NCBI GenBank assembly: GCA_965230215.1
Contig: CBDDKN010000001.1
Location: 1,240,001 to 1,304,000, forward strand
Direction: 5' to 3'
From: RFSX01 sp965230215
Lineage (GTDB): Bacteria > Bacteroidota > Bacteroidia > Chitinophagales > Saprospiraceae
DNA length: 64,000 bases
How positions within the stretch are numbered: the stretch's first letter is position 1; each line of letters opens with the position of its first letter. The position numbers were made by a program, and so were the translations under genes. The notes beneath the pieces were generated by a model. The model searched no databases. It had not been told where the DNA came from and saw only the letters and a program-made list of their open reading frames with translations. Of this stretch, positions 45,846 through 54,659 are shown in pieces.

Positions 45846-46583
45846 ATGACTGACATAAATGCAGTAATAGTTGAAGATGAGTTGCTGATGTCGACGATCT
45901 TGGTTGATCTTCTTCAGGAGAACCACAGCCATATTCATATTCGAGCTGTTGCGACATCCGGCAAAGAGGCTATTCAATTGATTACCCAACTTGAACCCGA
46001 TCTCGTGTTTCTTGATATAGAGCTTACAGACATGAATGCCTTCCAAATGCTGGACGAACTGAAGCAAATCAATTTTAAAACCATCTTCACCACCGCGCAC
46101 AGTCAGTACGCCATAAAGGCATTTCGTTTTAACGCCTTGGATTATCTTGTAAAACCCATCAATCCCAATGAGCTTAGAGAGTCTGTTAGCCGTCTCTACG
46201 ATAATGATGACAATGTAATTCAAGCCCTTAAAAACTACAAGGAAAACAAAACCCAGGAACAAAAACTGCAATTGCATACGCATCAGGGATTACTGCAGTT
46301 TCATCTCAAGGATATTGTATGTGTAAACGGCGAAAGAAATTACAGCCAATTACAATTGGCTGACGGTAAAACAACGCTATCTTCAAAAAACCTGTCTTAT
46401 TTTGAGGAACTGCTTTCTGATAAAGACTTTTTCAGATGTCACCGCTCCTATTTGGTAAACGCCAATCATATTGACAGGGTCGTCAAGGAGAATTTCATTA
46501 TGAAAAATGAAATGTCTATTCCTATCTCCAGAAGAAAAAAATCATTGGCCATGGAATGGTTTGAAAACATGAATACCAAGTAA
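45846..46583 (+). CDS. LytTR-family response regulator
   Basis: 245 aa. The receiver domain occupies residues 1-120: acidic pocket VEDE, phospho-acceptor Asp57 in LVFLDIELTD, Lys in DYLVKPINPNEL. A LytTR DNA-binding domain follows at residues about 140-240 (IVCVNGERNYSQLQL, FFRCHRSYLVNANHIDRV, MSIPISRRKK). Such regulators in Bacteroidota are usually paired with a membrane kinase; here the divergent TPR hybrid kinase is the likely partner. Direct-repeat boxes in front of the gene suggest autoregulation. Confidence 0.93.
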   Translation: MTDINAVIVEDELLMSTILVDLLQENHSHIHIRAVATSGKEAIQLITQLEPDLVFLDIELTDMNAFQMLDELKQINFKTIFTTAHSQYAIKAFRFNALDYLVKPINPNELRESVSRLYDNDDNVIQALKNYKENKTQEQKLQLHTHQGLLQFHLKDIVCVNGERNYSQLQLADGKTTLSSKNLSYFEELLSDKDFFRCHRSYLVNANHIDRVVKENFIMKNEMSIPISRRKKSLAMEWFENMNTK

Positions 46584-46620
46584 GGCGTATTACAAATTTT
46601 TAGAAACTCAAGAAACGAAC

Positions 46621-46636
46621 TGAGTCAATCCGACCT
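46621..46636 (+). repeat. Short third occurrence of the tRNA-flank repeat end
   Basis: TGAGTCAATCCGACCT matches the end of the 181-bp repeat exactly for 16 bases, and the bases just before it (ACGAAC) also resemble that repeat. It lies between the LytTR gene and the next gene. Confidence 0.55.
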
Positions 46637-46745
46637 CTTTCTATAGGTTGTCGTCCTTAAAAATTTCTTCTACAACATTGAAGGGATTAATTTACATTTA
46701 TTCTATGCTGTATATGCTGTAACTTACTTATTAAATAACCCTACA

Positions 46746-47279
46746 ATGAACAAACGAATTTACCTATCGGCTATCTTGCTTTCTTGTATTTATTGTATAG
46801 GATTTTCCCAATCTTCTGAATCAGAAACAGATCAAAAAGTTGAATGGAGTTTCTACATTTTAAATTCAGCACACCTGGAAACATTAAATGGTCCCGAGAA
46901 TAATACATGGAGCAAAATCGGACTTGGCGCAGAACTAAAACGCAATATCAACTCAAGCTTTGGAATTAATATGCGATTGAGCTACCGGGCCTGGGATAGA
47001 AATGGATTTGACAAACGTGTTTGGCCACTTTCTCTAGGACCTTCATATAGATTCGAATCAAACTCTAATGTGGCTGTAGAACTATCCGCTGGAGCTGGCC
47101 CTGCATTGATTATGGGAAATGATTATGCTTCATTCTTTGGTAGTTTTGATGTAAGCGCAGCAGTCTTCATTCCGATTCTGACAAAAAAAGAATTATTTAT
47201 AAGAACCGCTTTTGCTCAAGGCATGAGTTTCAATTCACCGTTTAACTATCTTGACATCTGCTTGGGAATCCGCTTATAA
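46746..47279 (+). CDS. Secreted/outer-membrane barrel-like protein, unknown function
   Basis: 177 aa with a signal peptide (IYLSAILLSCIYCIGFSQ). The rest alternates in amphipathic strand fashion (SKIGLGAELKRNINSSFGIN, PSYRFESNSNVAVELSAGAG) and ends NYLDICLGIRL, as in small eight-strand outer-membrane barrels. No specific family is recognised. It stands alone on the plus strand, convergent to the DM13/barrel gene pair. Confidence 0.7.
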   Translation: MNKRIYLSAILLSCIYCIGFSQSSESETDQKVEWSFYILNSAHLETLNGPENNTWSKIGLGAELKRNINSSFGINMRLSYRAWDRNGFDKRVWPLSLGPSYRFESNSNVAVELSAGAGPALIMGNDYASFFGSFDVSAAVFIPILTKKELFIRTAFAQGMSFNSPFNYLDICLGIRL

Positions 47280-47452
47280 ATTAAAATAAGAAAGCTTGTA
47301 ATCCATCTTGTATTGTTTGAGACTATATTAATCTAAACAGTCTGCACTATGCATCCAAGACTACTCTAACAAATCAAGAGAGGACAAGCACATCAGCAAT
47401 ACGAAACCAAGGCCCACCCTCTCTAGCGATCTCAAATAACTTAGTCTATGGT

Positions 47453-48331
47453 TTAATTCATAACGTAAAACACCCCTACACTATAAGATGGTGCGGCCGC
47501 TATAATTTCTCCTCTGTATGCTCCTGCTGCGCCAACACTTACCCCGAAATCTTCAGCCAGGTAATAGTTGACTTCAAAGCCTATACTTGCAAACTCTGTA
47601 TTATTGGCAAACACGCTTGTTGTGCTGATGTCAGCCGTTGTGGCACCGTTCTTCAAAGATTCGATTACCTGAAGTCTTGCAGTAGTCCACAGTTTGTTTT
47701 TGACCAATTCAACTCCCAATTCTGCTCCAAATCGAAACTCCTCCGAAAACCCATTAGTCCTATTATTAAATCCCACATAGGAAGACACATAAGCAGATAT
47801 ATTAAACAAGCTAAAACCCTTACCAAAATCCAACTGGATCATTTGATTGAACTCTCCATCTCCCGTTTGCAGATTTCCAAGTTTACCTCTTCCCGTTGCG
47901 CCGGTTGGCAATCCAAGAAATACAGTTAACGCTATAGGTATCTTGCTTCCCGGAGCCGCGAGTCCATATTTTAAACCCAGATCTATGTCGCCGATTGCAT
48001 TCAAAGCCTCACCCTCCACAATAATTTCCTGTGAGACAGATGACCTGAGATTATTCATAACATTGCGGCTAAAGATAGGTGCATTGACAATGGCGGTTAC
48101 CCTATCGGACAATCCATATTCAGCATATACCGATGTATTATAAATCCCTGTCGTTACATTGGGATCACGTAAGCCTGTATCGGTAAAATGTTCATCAAAC
48201 ACTGTCCACCATTCATATAATTTAAAATAGCCCTGACCCTTCTTTTGAGGCCATGGACCTCCTGCTTGTAATTGTGAAATTGAGCCAATTAGAAAAAGCA
48301 GTACGATACTATGATTGATATATTTTTTCAT
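47453..48331 (-). CDS. Outer-membrane beta-barrel protein (transporter-like)
   Basis: 292 aa. After the signal peptide (IVLLFLIGSISQLQA) the mature protein begins GGPWPQKKGQGYFKLYEWW, a start I associate with a Bacteroidota barrel family related to MetA-type aromatic-pathway outer-membrane proteins. Many predicted beta strands follow (YAEYGLSDRVTAIVNAPIF, IDLGLKYGLAAP) and the protein ends VGVFYVMN. It starts 10 bp after the DM13 lipoprotein gene, so the two should be made together. Confidence 0.78.
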   Translation of the reverse strand: MKKYINHSIVLLFLIGSISQLQAGGPWPQKKGQGYFKLYEWWTVFDEHFTDTGLRDPNVTTGIYNTSVYAEYGLSDRVTAIVNAPIFSRNVMNNLRSSVSQEIIVEGEALNAIGDIDLGLKYGLAAPGSKIPIALTVFLGLPTGATGRGKLGNLQTGDGEFNQMIQLDFGKGFSLFNISAYVSSYVGFNNRTNGFSEEFRFGAELGVELVKNKLWTTARLQVIESLKNGATTADISTTSVFANNTEFASIGFEVNYYLAEDFGVSVGAAGAYRGEIIAAAPSYSVGVFYVMN

Positions 48332-48341
48332 GATTCTTCGT

Positions 48342-49028
48342 TTATAGTTCTATTTTCCCATCACCTACCTTGACATTGAATGGCTTACAATAGTAAAGCA
48401 GGTATTGATATTGATTTAATTCCACATCGCTGATGAAATAACTATGTTCACCATTAAAGACCGTTACCTTGGTCACTTCCAATGCATTCGCAATGGAGTT
48501 GCTGTTATTGGTAAGATAGAGATAGAGGCCTGGGAGAGATGATGAAGCGACATAATTATCAGCTATAGTTATTCGAATACCACTTTCTTCCTGATGTACT
48601 TCAAAATCTCCTCTTAACACATAGGATGATGTTGTTCTGATAATACCAGAAGCAGAACCCAGGTCAACATTGGTTTCCGTACTGGAAACCAGTTCTATAC
48701 TGTCAGAAACTTCTATGCTATCAACTCGAACATTAGCAAATAGTGTAACCATACCTTCCCGCAATGCGGTAACCAATCCACTATCATCTACAGAGATAAT
48801 ATCTTCATTGCTTGAAGACCATTCTATGATAGCTTCTTCTTCAACTCCAATATTATTAAAGTATATGGCTTCCATTTGAAAAGATTCGCCTATGGCAATT
48901 GAGTTAACCATGGATACAATGCGCAATGTAGGCTCCACCTGGTCATCAATAAAATCATCACCTATACACGAGCTCAACAATAGAACTGCTAAGGACAGAC
49001 CAAATATTTTTTTAAGTTGCTGTTTCAT
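48342..49028 (-). CDS. Lipoprotein with Big_2 and DM13-like domains
   Basis: 228 aa from the ATG at 49028; an in-frame ATG at 49043 is also possible. The lipobox LLSSC places the lipid-bearing Cys at residue 21. Residues about 35-115 look like a bacterial Ig-like group 2 domain (IEWSSSNEDIISVDDSGLVT). The C-terminal 100 residues (GDFEVHQ, LPGLYLYLTNN, YQYLLYYCKPFNVKVGDG) fit the DM13 domain, including its conserved Cys in YYCKPF. DM13 is proposed to take part in electron transfer or redox chemistry. It is the first gene of a two-gene operon with the barrel protein. Confidence 0.75.
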   Translation of the reverse strand: MKQQLKKIFGLSLAVLLLSSCIGDDFIDDQVEPTLRIVSMVNSIAIGESFQMEAIYFNNIGVEEEAIIEWSSSNEDIISVDDSGLVTALREGMVTLFANVRVDSIEVSDSIELVSSTETNVDLGSASGIIRTTSSYVLRGDFEVHQEESGIRITIADNYVASSSLPGLYLYLTNNSNSIANALEVTKVTVFNGEHSYFISDVELNQYQYLLYYCKPFNVKVGDGKIEL

Positions 49029-49225
49029 AATTTCGTATTTCATTAAGTCTATTTGAGAAATCTGTGTTACGAAACAAATATCAATACAGAATCAAGGAAG
49101 TCATTAGGCTATTATTCCCTCCGAGTATGCAATTTTTCCCTAAATCTCTAAAAGGAACTGTTCCATTGAGGAATACATAGATAAAACGTCGATTGAAATA
49201 ATTGATGACAGCTATAAAATCTAAC

Positions 49226-50077
49226 TCACCTAAACTCTTTGTAGGCCTTGGGAGTCATGCCCACTTTGAGCTTAAACTGCTTATTGAAATGAGCAATACT
49301 AGAGAATCCAGCTTCATAAGCTAACTTATAAAATGGCTTGCTACTGGATTGAATTTCGTTGCATATGTAAGATATCCTCAGGTCATTTATGTAGGACACA
49401 ACAGTTTTGCCAAGGGTCTTCTTAAAAAATCTGCAAAATGATGAGGATTCCATATAAACCAACTCAGCCAGTTGCGAGATTGTAATCCTCTCTTTATAAT
49501 TCTCATGGATATACTGACACACTTTTTGAATACGCTCTTCTTGATGTGCTTTGTAATCTTTGTTGAACTCAACATCATTGAGCACCAATTGATCTTCATG
49601 CTGGGAAAAGAGGTGAAGCAGATTAAAGAGAAGTAAAAGCTTGGTAAGGCCCTCCTTTTCGTGGATATCGTATACCAGAGAAAGCATCTCAGGACTTGGA
49701 TTCTGTATGTATATCCCGCGCTTGGCCAATTGAAGCAAATCAGATATAGCCTTAAACTCTGATAGTTCATCAAACTTGCTGATCAGGGACGGCTGGAATT
49801 GAATAACCGATACGACTATTTCAGTGGAAGATTTATTAAAACTGTCTGATGTGATCCAAGAATGCGCGAGTTCAGACCCGACAAGCACAAGATCACCATC
49901 AATAAAGTCTGAAATATTATCTCCAATTATTCTCTTACCACTACCCTTCTTGACATAGCAGATTTCTACTTCAGGGTGATAATGCCAATGAAAACCAAAA
50001 CTGTTTTCCTTCACCCAAAAATTGATAAAAGATTGATTGTAAGAACTTGAAGTTATCTTCTGGAAGTCCGCTTTCAT
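49226..50077 (-). CDS. AraC-family transcriptional regulator of the sugar locus
   Basis: 283 aa. An N-terminal cupin-like sensor domain (FHWHYHPEVEICYVKKGSG) is followed by a C-terminal double helix-turn-helix (ITISQLAELVYMESSSFCRF and LAYEAGFSSIAHFNKQFKLK, then VGMTPKAYKEFR). It is divergent from the ABC/GH32/GH65 operon, with about 120 bp between starts, and is the natural candidate for its sugar-responsive regulator. The effector is unknown. Confidence 0.93.
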   Translation of the reverse strand: MKADFQKITSSSYNQSFINFWVKENSFGFHWHYHPEVEICYVKKGSGKRIIGDNISDFIDGDLVLVGSELAHSWITSDSFNKSSTEIVVSVIQFQPSLISKFDELSEFKAISDLLQLAKRGIYIQNPSPEMLSLVYDIHEKEGLTKLLLLFNLLHLFSQHEDQLVLNDVEFNKDYKAHQEERIQKVCQYIHENYKERITISQLAELVYMESSSFCRFFKKTLGKTVVSYINDLRISYICNEIQSSSKPFYKLAYEAGFSSIAHFNKQFKLKVGMTPKAYKEFR

Positions 50078-50179
50078 ATAATGCTAAATTATTCAATTCT
50101 AAGCATTTTATTACTTCTTATGCAAATATTGAGTCATAAATTGCAAAAATCGAAAGGGATAAATGCTATCGATTCACCA

Positions 50180-50187
50180 TACATTTG
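50180..50187 (+). promoter_or_regulatory. Candidate -7 box of the sugar-uptake operon
   Basis: TACATTTG fits TAnnTTTG and lies 12 bases before the ATG of the binding-protein gene. The -33 region is poor, which is common where an AraC-type activator is needed. Confidence 0.45.
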
Positions 50188-50199
50188 TTTACATAACTG

Positions 50200-51426
50200 A
50201 TGAATGTGAAAATCATAGCTTACATTTTACTTTGTTCAGCTATTTTAATTTCGTGTAGACCCGAGCAAAAGGTGATGCGATATACCTCGTGGCAATCTAG
50301 TCCTACGGAGGAGAAGATAATCAGAGAATGCTTAGAAGACTTTAGAGGCGTTCACCAAGACGTAGATTTCCAATTCCAACCCATTCCAGGCAACTACCCT
50401 GAAAAACTGCAGCTCATGCTTGGTACTGGAAATGCACCTGACCTGTTCTGGTTAAAAGCTGATACAGGTCCAGCTTATATGAGCTTTGATATACTGCAGG
50501 AATTGAATGAATATGTAGAGCAAGACCCAAACTTTGACTTAGATGATTTCTTTCCTGTCTTCAGAGATGCTTTTAAAAAAGATGGGAACTACTACGGCTT
50601 CGCAAAGGACTTCAATGCCTATGTCCTATTCTACAATAAGGAGATGTTTGCTGAAGCTGGATTGGACACTTTACCTGCCAACTGGGAAGAGTTTCGTGAT
50701 TATGCCCAAAAGCTAACTAAAGATACTGACGGAGATGGTAAAATAGATCAATATGGATTTGTCATAGAACCTTCAATTGACATTATGATGCCATTTGTGT
50801 TTCAAAATTCAGGCTACCTGATCTCTGACGATAACCAAATTGGTGTGGGTAACCCGGAGTTTGTTGAAGCTGTAGACTATGTAATTTCTCTTTACAAAGA
50901 AAATTTGGCCACTACACCTGCCGATCAAGGTGCTGGCTGGATGGGCGATGTTTTTAGTCGAGGTCAATGTGCTATGACTATTTCAGGTGCTTGGTTGATT
51001 CCATATCTAGCTGTTAACGCTCCCAACTTAGACTACGGTATTGCAGAGCTCCCCGCAGGAAAAGAAAAATCGACAGTGGCTTTCTCTGTTGCCATGGTTA
51101 TTCCTGAGCAAAGTAAATTCAAAGAAGATGCCTGGACTTTGATGTCATATCTTGTTGGGAAGGAAGGTATGAAAACATGGACCAACTCAGGCATTGCCTT
51201 GCCCACTAGAAAGAGCATAGCTGAAGAAAATGGTTTTTATACTGACCCCAAGTTTCAGGTTTTCATGAACAGTGTTGATTATGCGAAATTGTACAAAGTC
51301 AATATGAAAGAAAGATGGTTCGATGAATCCCAGGCAGCCATGCAAGGTATTCTTTATAAGGATAAGGATATCAAGACGACATTGGAACAATTGTCTTTAA
51401 ATCTCGAAAAATTCAAACTCAATTAA
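50200..51426 (+). CDS. Sugar ABC transporter substrate-binding lipoprotein
   Basis: 408 aa. The lipoprotein signal has Cys19 (LLCSAILISC). The body is a family 1 extracellular solute-binding protein: KLQLMLGTGNAPDLFWLKAD, FAKDFNAYVLFYNKEMFAEA, DTDGDGKIDQYGFV, and late WTNSGIALPTRKS. These proteins capture oligosaccharides for CUT1-type importers. It is first of a six-gene operon; the permease gene starts one base after its stop. Confidence 0.93.
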   Translation: MNVKIIAYILLCSAILISCRPEQKVMRYTSWQSSPTEEKIIRECLEDFRGVHQDVDFQFQPIPGNYPEKLQLMLGTGNAPDLFWLKADTGPAYMSFDILQELNEYVEQDPNFDLDDFFPVFRDAFKKDGNYYGFAKDFNAYVLFYNKEMFAEAGLDTLPANWEEFRDYAQKLTKDTDGDGKIDQYGFVIEPSIDIMMPFVFQNSGYLISDDNQIGVGNPEFVEAVDYVISLYKENLATTPADQGAGWMGDVFSRGQCAMTISGAWLIPYLAVNAPNLDYGIAELPAGKEKSTVAFSVAMVIPEQSKFKEDAWTLMSYLVGKEGMKTWTNSGIALPTRKSIAEENGFYTDPKFQVFMNSVDYAKLYKVNMKERWFDESQAAMQGILYKDKDIKTTLEQLSLNLEKFKLN

Positions 51427-51427
51427 T

Positions 51428-52309
51428 ATGCGGTTTAAAAGCAGTAAAGCAGAACAGAATTTTTGGGCATATGTTTTCCTGATATTCCCACTCTTGCTGC
51501 TATCCATTTTCGTATTCTTTCCAATAGGTTTTGCCTTCTTCGTCAGTTTCTACGACTGGAATCTACTTATTCCTGACAAACCATTTGTAGCACTGGGAAA
51601 CTACTTTGAACTTTTTAAAGACCCCGTTTTCATAAAAGCTATTAAGAACACCATCATCTATACAATGGGTGTTGTACCCACACAGACTTTGCTTTCTCTC
51701 TTTTTGGCTTTCATTATGAATCAAAAAATCAAGGGAAGGGCATTTTTCAGAACAGCTTTCTACATACCCGCCATTACCTCTTCTGTTGTTACTTCTATCA
51801 TATTTGTTTGGATTTACAGCAAACCTGGACTTCTAAACTTTCTTCTTAACTCGGTAGGCATAGATTCCAATATTGATTGGCTCACCAATCCATACACCGT
51901 GCTACCATCTATTATGATGTTGAACGTATGGACAACATCAGGTTATTTTATGGTCTCATTCCTGGCAGGCCTCCAGAATATTCCTGCAAGTCTTTATGAA
52001 GCAGCAAAAATAGATGGTGCCAACGCTTGGCAGCAGTTTTGGAAAATAACTGTACCTATGGTAAGGCCTGTAACCTACTTCGTCGTAGTGATGTCGCTAA
52101 TAGGATGTTTCCAGGTATTTGATCAGATATTTATCATGAGTAGTGGCGGACCAGATAATGCGTCTACAACGATGTCCTATTTCGTTTACCAAAACTCCTT
52201 TAAATACTTCAGATTTGGCTATGGTGCTGCCTCCGCAGTAATATTGGCATGTCTCATTTTTGGAACCACTGTTATTCAAAAGAAATACTTCCCGCCAGAT
52301 CTGTACTAA
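51428..52309 (+). CDS. ABC sugar permease (MalF/UgpA type)
   Basis: 293 aa, six predicted transmembrane helices. The EAA loop is seen in SLYEAAKIDGANAWQQFWKI (consensus EAA...G.........I), where the ATPase docks. It follows the binding-protein gene by one base. Pairs with the second permease encoded after the GH32 gene. Confidence 0.94.
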   Translation: MRFKSSKAEQNFWAYVFLIFPLLLLSIFVFFPIGFAFFVSFYDWNLLIPDKPFVALGNYFELFKDPVFIKAIKNTIIYTMGVVPTQTLLSLFLAFIMNQKIKGRAFFRTAFYIPAITSSVVTSIIFVWIYSKPGLLNFLLNSVGIDSNIDWLTNPYTVLPSIMMLNVWTTSGYFMVSFLAGLQNIPASLYEAAKIDGANAWQQFWKITVPMVRPVTYFVVVMSLIGCFQVFDQIFIMSSGGPDNASTTMSYFVYQNSFKYFRFGYGAASAVILACLIFGTTVIQKKYFPPDLY

Positions 52310-52332
52310 ATATTTTTATGGCTTAAGAAAAT

Positions 52333-53820
52333 ATGAATTTGATTCGAAAAGAGAAAAATATAAACTCCGGTAAGTTAGCTCCAACTGTATCAGAATACGG
52401 GGAAGAGTTTAGACCACAATGTCATTTTTCTCCAGCCAGTAATTGGATGAATGACCCTAATGGTTTGATTTACTTCAATGGCACTTATCATTTGTACTTT
52501 CAATACAATCCTTTTGGCGAACTATGGGGTAATATGTCTTGGGGACATGCGACAAGCAAAAATCTAGTTCATTGGGCAGAACACAGCCCTGCGATACCAA
52601 TGAAGGAGCACATGATCTTCTCTGGAACAACTGCAGTACAGGACGATAAGATTGTGGCTGCATATACAGCATTTAAGTTTGAAGAAAAGGATGAGCAACT
52701 TATCGCGCTTAGTCAAGAGCAATATATAGCCACAAGTTATGACTCAGGATATAATTTTGAAGAAAGCCCATCTAACCCTGTTCTAAGTATCGGCTCAACT
52801 GAATTCAGAGATCCAAAAATATTCTATGACAACAGAACAGACCAATGGAACATGCTTGTAGCAAGAGCTGATATCAAGCAAATCGTTTTCTACCATTCAG
52901 AAGATTTAGAAAAATGGGAAGAGAAAAGCCGCTTTGGCCCGCTTGGTAACCTAAGCGCAGTGTGGGAATGCCCAGACCTTTTCGAACTCAAAGATGAACA
53001 ATCCAATATATCCAAATGGATTCTAACACTCTCCGCTGGTCATGCTGAAGATGGATATCTAGGAATGCAATATTTTATTGGCAATTATGATGGATACACT
53101 TTTAAAGCAGATGATCTGCCCTACCCACTATATCTTGATCATGGAAGAGACTTTTATGCAGGAATAACATTTGCCAACTTGAACTCAAAAACGGATGTCA
53201 CTATGCTGGCATGGACAGGTTGCCATTTATATAATAAGAATCTGCCCACGCGCCCATGGAAAGGGTCTATGTCTTTACCAAGATCACTGTGCTTGATTTC
53301 TACGAATTCTGGATTGCGCCTAGGATCATCCATCAAAGCAGAAATCATTGAAGTCTTAAGCAGTTCCGAAATAAGGCTAGAAAACAAATTGGTAAATTCT
53401 GAGGTCAAAACATTAGAACTCAGGAGCAGGTGCTTTTGGATGCATTTGCAGATCAATAATATAAATGCTAAAAAAGCAGGTCTGCACATTCTGACATCAG
53501 ATTCGCATCGTGTTAGCCTGGGGTATTGCTTCAAAACAAATCAATTCTTTTTCGACAGGACCAAGGCTTGCTACAAATTAGATAATCCGCTTTTCAAAAC
53601 CATTGATCATGTGACGTATGTTTGTGAGAAAAACACAGTTGAATTCTCTCTAGTAGTCGATCACTCCATTATAGAAACATTTCTAGAGGGAGGCGTACAT
53701 ACAATCACCAATCTCGTCTTTACACCAGAAGATGCGGATAGGATCGAATTCTTTAGTAAAGGTGGATCTGCTGAATTCAGCAACATTCTCATTCGTGAAC
53801 TAAAATCTATCTGGGAATGA
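52333..53820 (+). CDS. GH32 glycoside hydrolase (sucrose/fructan-type), cytoplasmic
   Basis: 495 aa without a signal peptide. Catalytic landmarks of family 32 are intact: WMNDPNG with nucleophile Asp41, FRDP with transition-state Asp160, and WECPDLFEL with acid/base Glu212. A C-terminal beta-sandwich follows (VEFSLVVDHSIIETFLEGG). It cleaves terminal beta-fructosides such as sucrose or fructo-oligosaccharides. Its place between the two permease genes, with an ATGA overlap to the second, says it acts on the imported sugar inside the cell. Confidence 0.93.
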   Translation: MNLIRKEKNINSGKLAPTVSEYGEEFRPQCHFSPASNWMNDPNGLIYFNGTYHLYFQYNPFGELWGNMSWGHATSKNLVHWAEHSPAIPMKEHMIFSGTTAVQDDKIVAAYTAFKFEEKDEQLIALSQEQYIATSYDSGYNFEESPSNPVLSIGSTEFRDPKIFYDNRTDQWNMLVARADIKQIVFYHSEDLEKWEEKSRFGPLGNLSAVWECPDLFELKDEQSNISKWILTLSAGHAEDGYLGMQYFIGNYDGYTFKADDLPYPLYLDHGRDFYAGITFANLNSKTDVTMLAWTGCHLYNKNLPTRPWKGSMSLPRSLCLISTNSGLRLGSSIKAEIIEVLSSSEIRLENKLVNSEVKTLELRSRCFWMHLQINNINAKKAGLHILTSDSHRVSLGYCFKTNQFFFDRTKACYKLDNPLFKTIDHVTYVCEKNTVEFSLVVDHSIIETFLEGGVHTITNLVFTPEDADRIEFFSKGGSAEFSNILIRELKSIWE

Positions 53821-54641
53821 AACAGATTCAATTACAAAAAATCTTATTCTTCGCTTTGCTATGTATGGCCACACTCATTTATATAGGGCCATTTCTTTTT
53901 TCATTATCAATCAGTTTTAACGCGGATAAAAATGTTTTCGATTGGCCCATTAAACTATTGCCTTCAGATTTTACATTGGATAATTACAAGAACGTATGGA
54001 CAGAATTACCTTTTGGGCAGTGGCTATTCAACAGTGTATTGGTGACTTCAATACAAACAGTGGCGAACGTATTCTTTTCGGCATTGGCCGGATTTGCGTT
54101 TGCAAGATTGGAGTTTAAAGGAAGACAGTTTCTCTTTGCGCTCTTGCTAAGCAGTCTCATGATACCGGGTATCATTTTACTCGTTCCAAAATTCATCATC
54201 CTTAATGAATTCCATTTGATTAACAGCTATCCTGGTCTAATCATACCAGGCTTGGTTGGCGTAACCAATATCTTTCTAATGAAACAGTTTTTTGAAACTA
54301 TTCCAAAAGATTTGGAACAGGCTGCATTGATTGATGGCTGTTCATACTTCAGAATTTTCTGGCAGATATTTTTACCCATTTCAAAACCGGCCCTAGCGGC
54401 AGTTGCAATCTATACATTTCAAGGATCGTGGAACGAATTCTTGTGGCCTGTGATAGTGACCTATACGGAAAACATGTATACCCTTCCTCTGGGAATGGCA
54501 AGTTTACGTAACGAGTTGTTAACGGATTGGCCATTACTTATGGCAGGGACGATTCTTATTTCATTACCCACTCTGGCGATATTTATTATTTTCCAAAGGT
54601 ACTTCGTTCAAGGGGTGGCGAGTTCAGGATTAAAAACATAA
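53817..54641 (+). CDS. ABC sugar permease (MalG/UgpE type)
   Basis: 274 aa with six predicted transmembrane helices. The EAA-like loop is DLEQAALIDGCSYFRIFWQI. Its ATG overlaps the TGA of the GH32 gene (ATGA). Partner of the MalF-type permease encoded two genes upstream. Confidence 0.94.
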   Translation: MKQIQLQKILFFALLCMATLIYIGPFLFSLSISFNADKNVFDWPIKLLPSDFTLDNYKNVWTELPFGQWLFNSVLVTSIQTVANVFFSALAGFAFARLEFKGRQFLFALLLSSLMIPGIILLVPKFIILNEFHLINSYPGLIIPGLVGVTNIFLMKQFFETIPKDLEQAALIDGCSYFRIFWQIFLPISKPALAAVAIYTFQGSWNEFLWPVIVTYTENMYTLPLGMASLRNELLTDWPLLMAGTILISLPTLAIFIIFQRYFVQGVASSGLKT

Positions 54642-54659
54642 TACAAGACACTAATCATC

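Noticed and set aside
45825..46283. 152-aa minus-strand ORF opposite the LytTR gene
   Set aside because: The plus-strand frame has complete receiver and LytTR motifs; the antisense frame has none.
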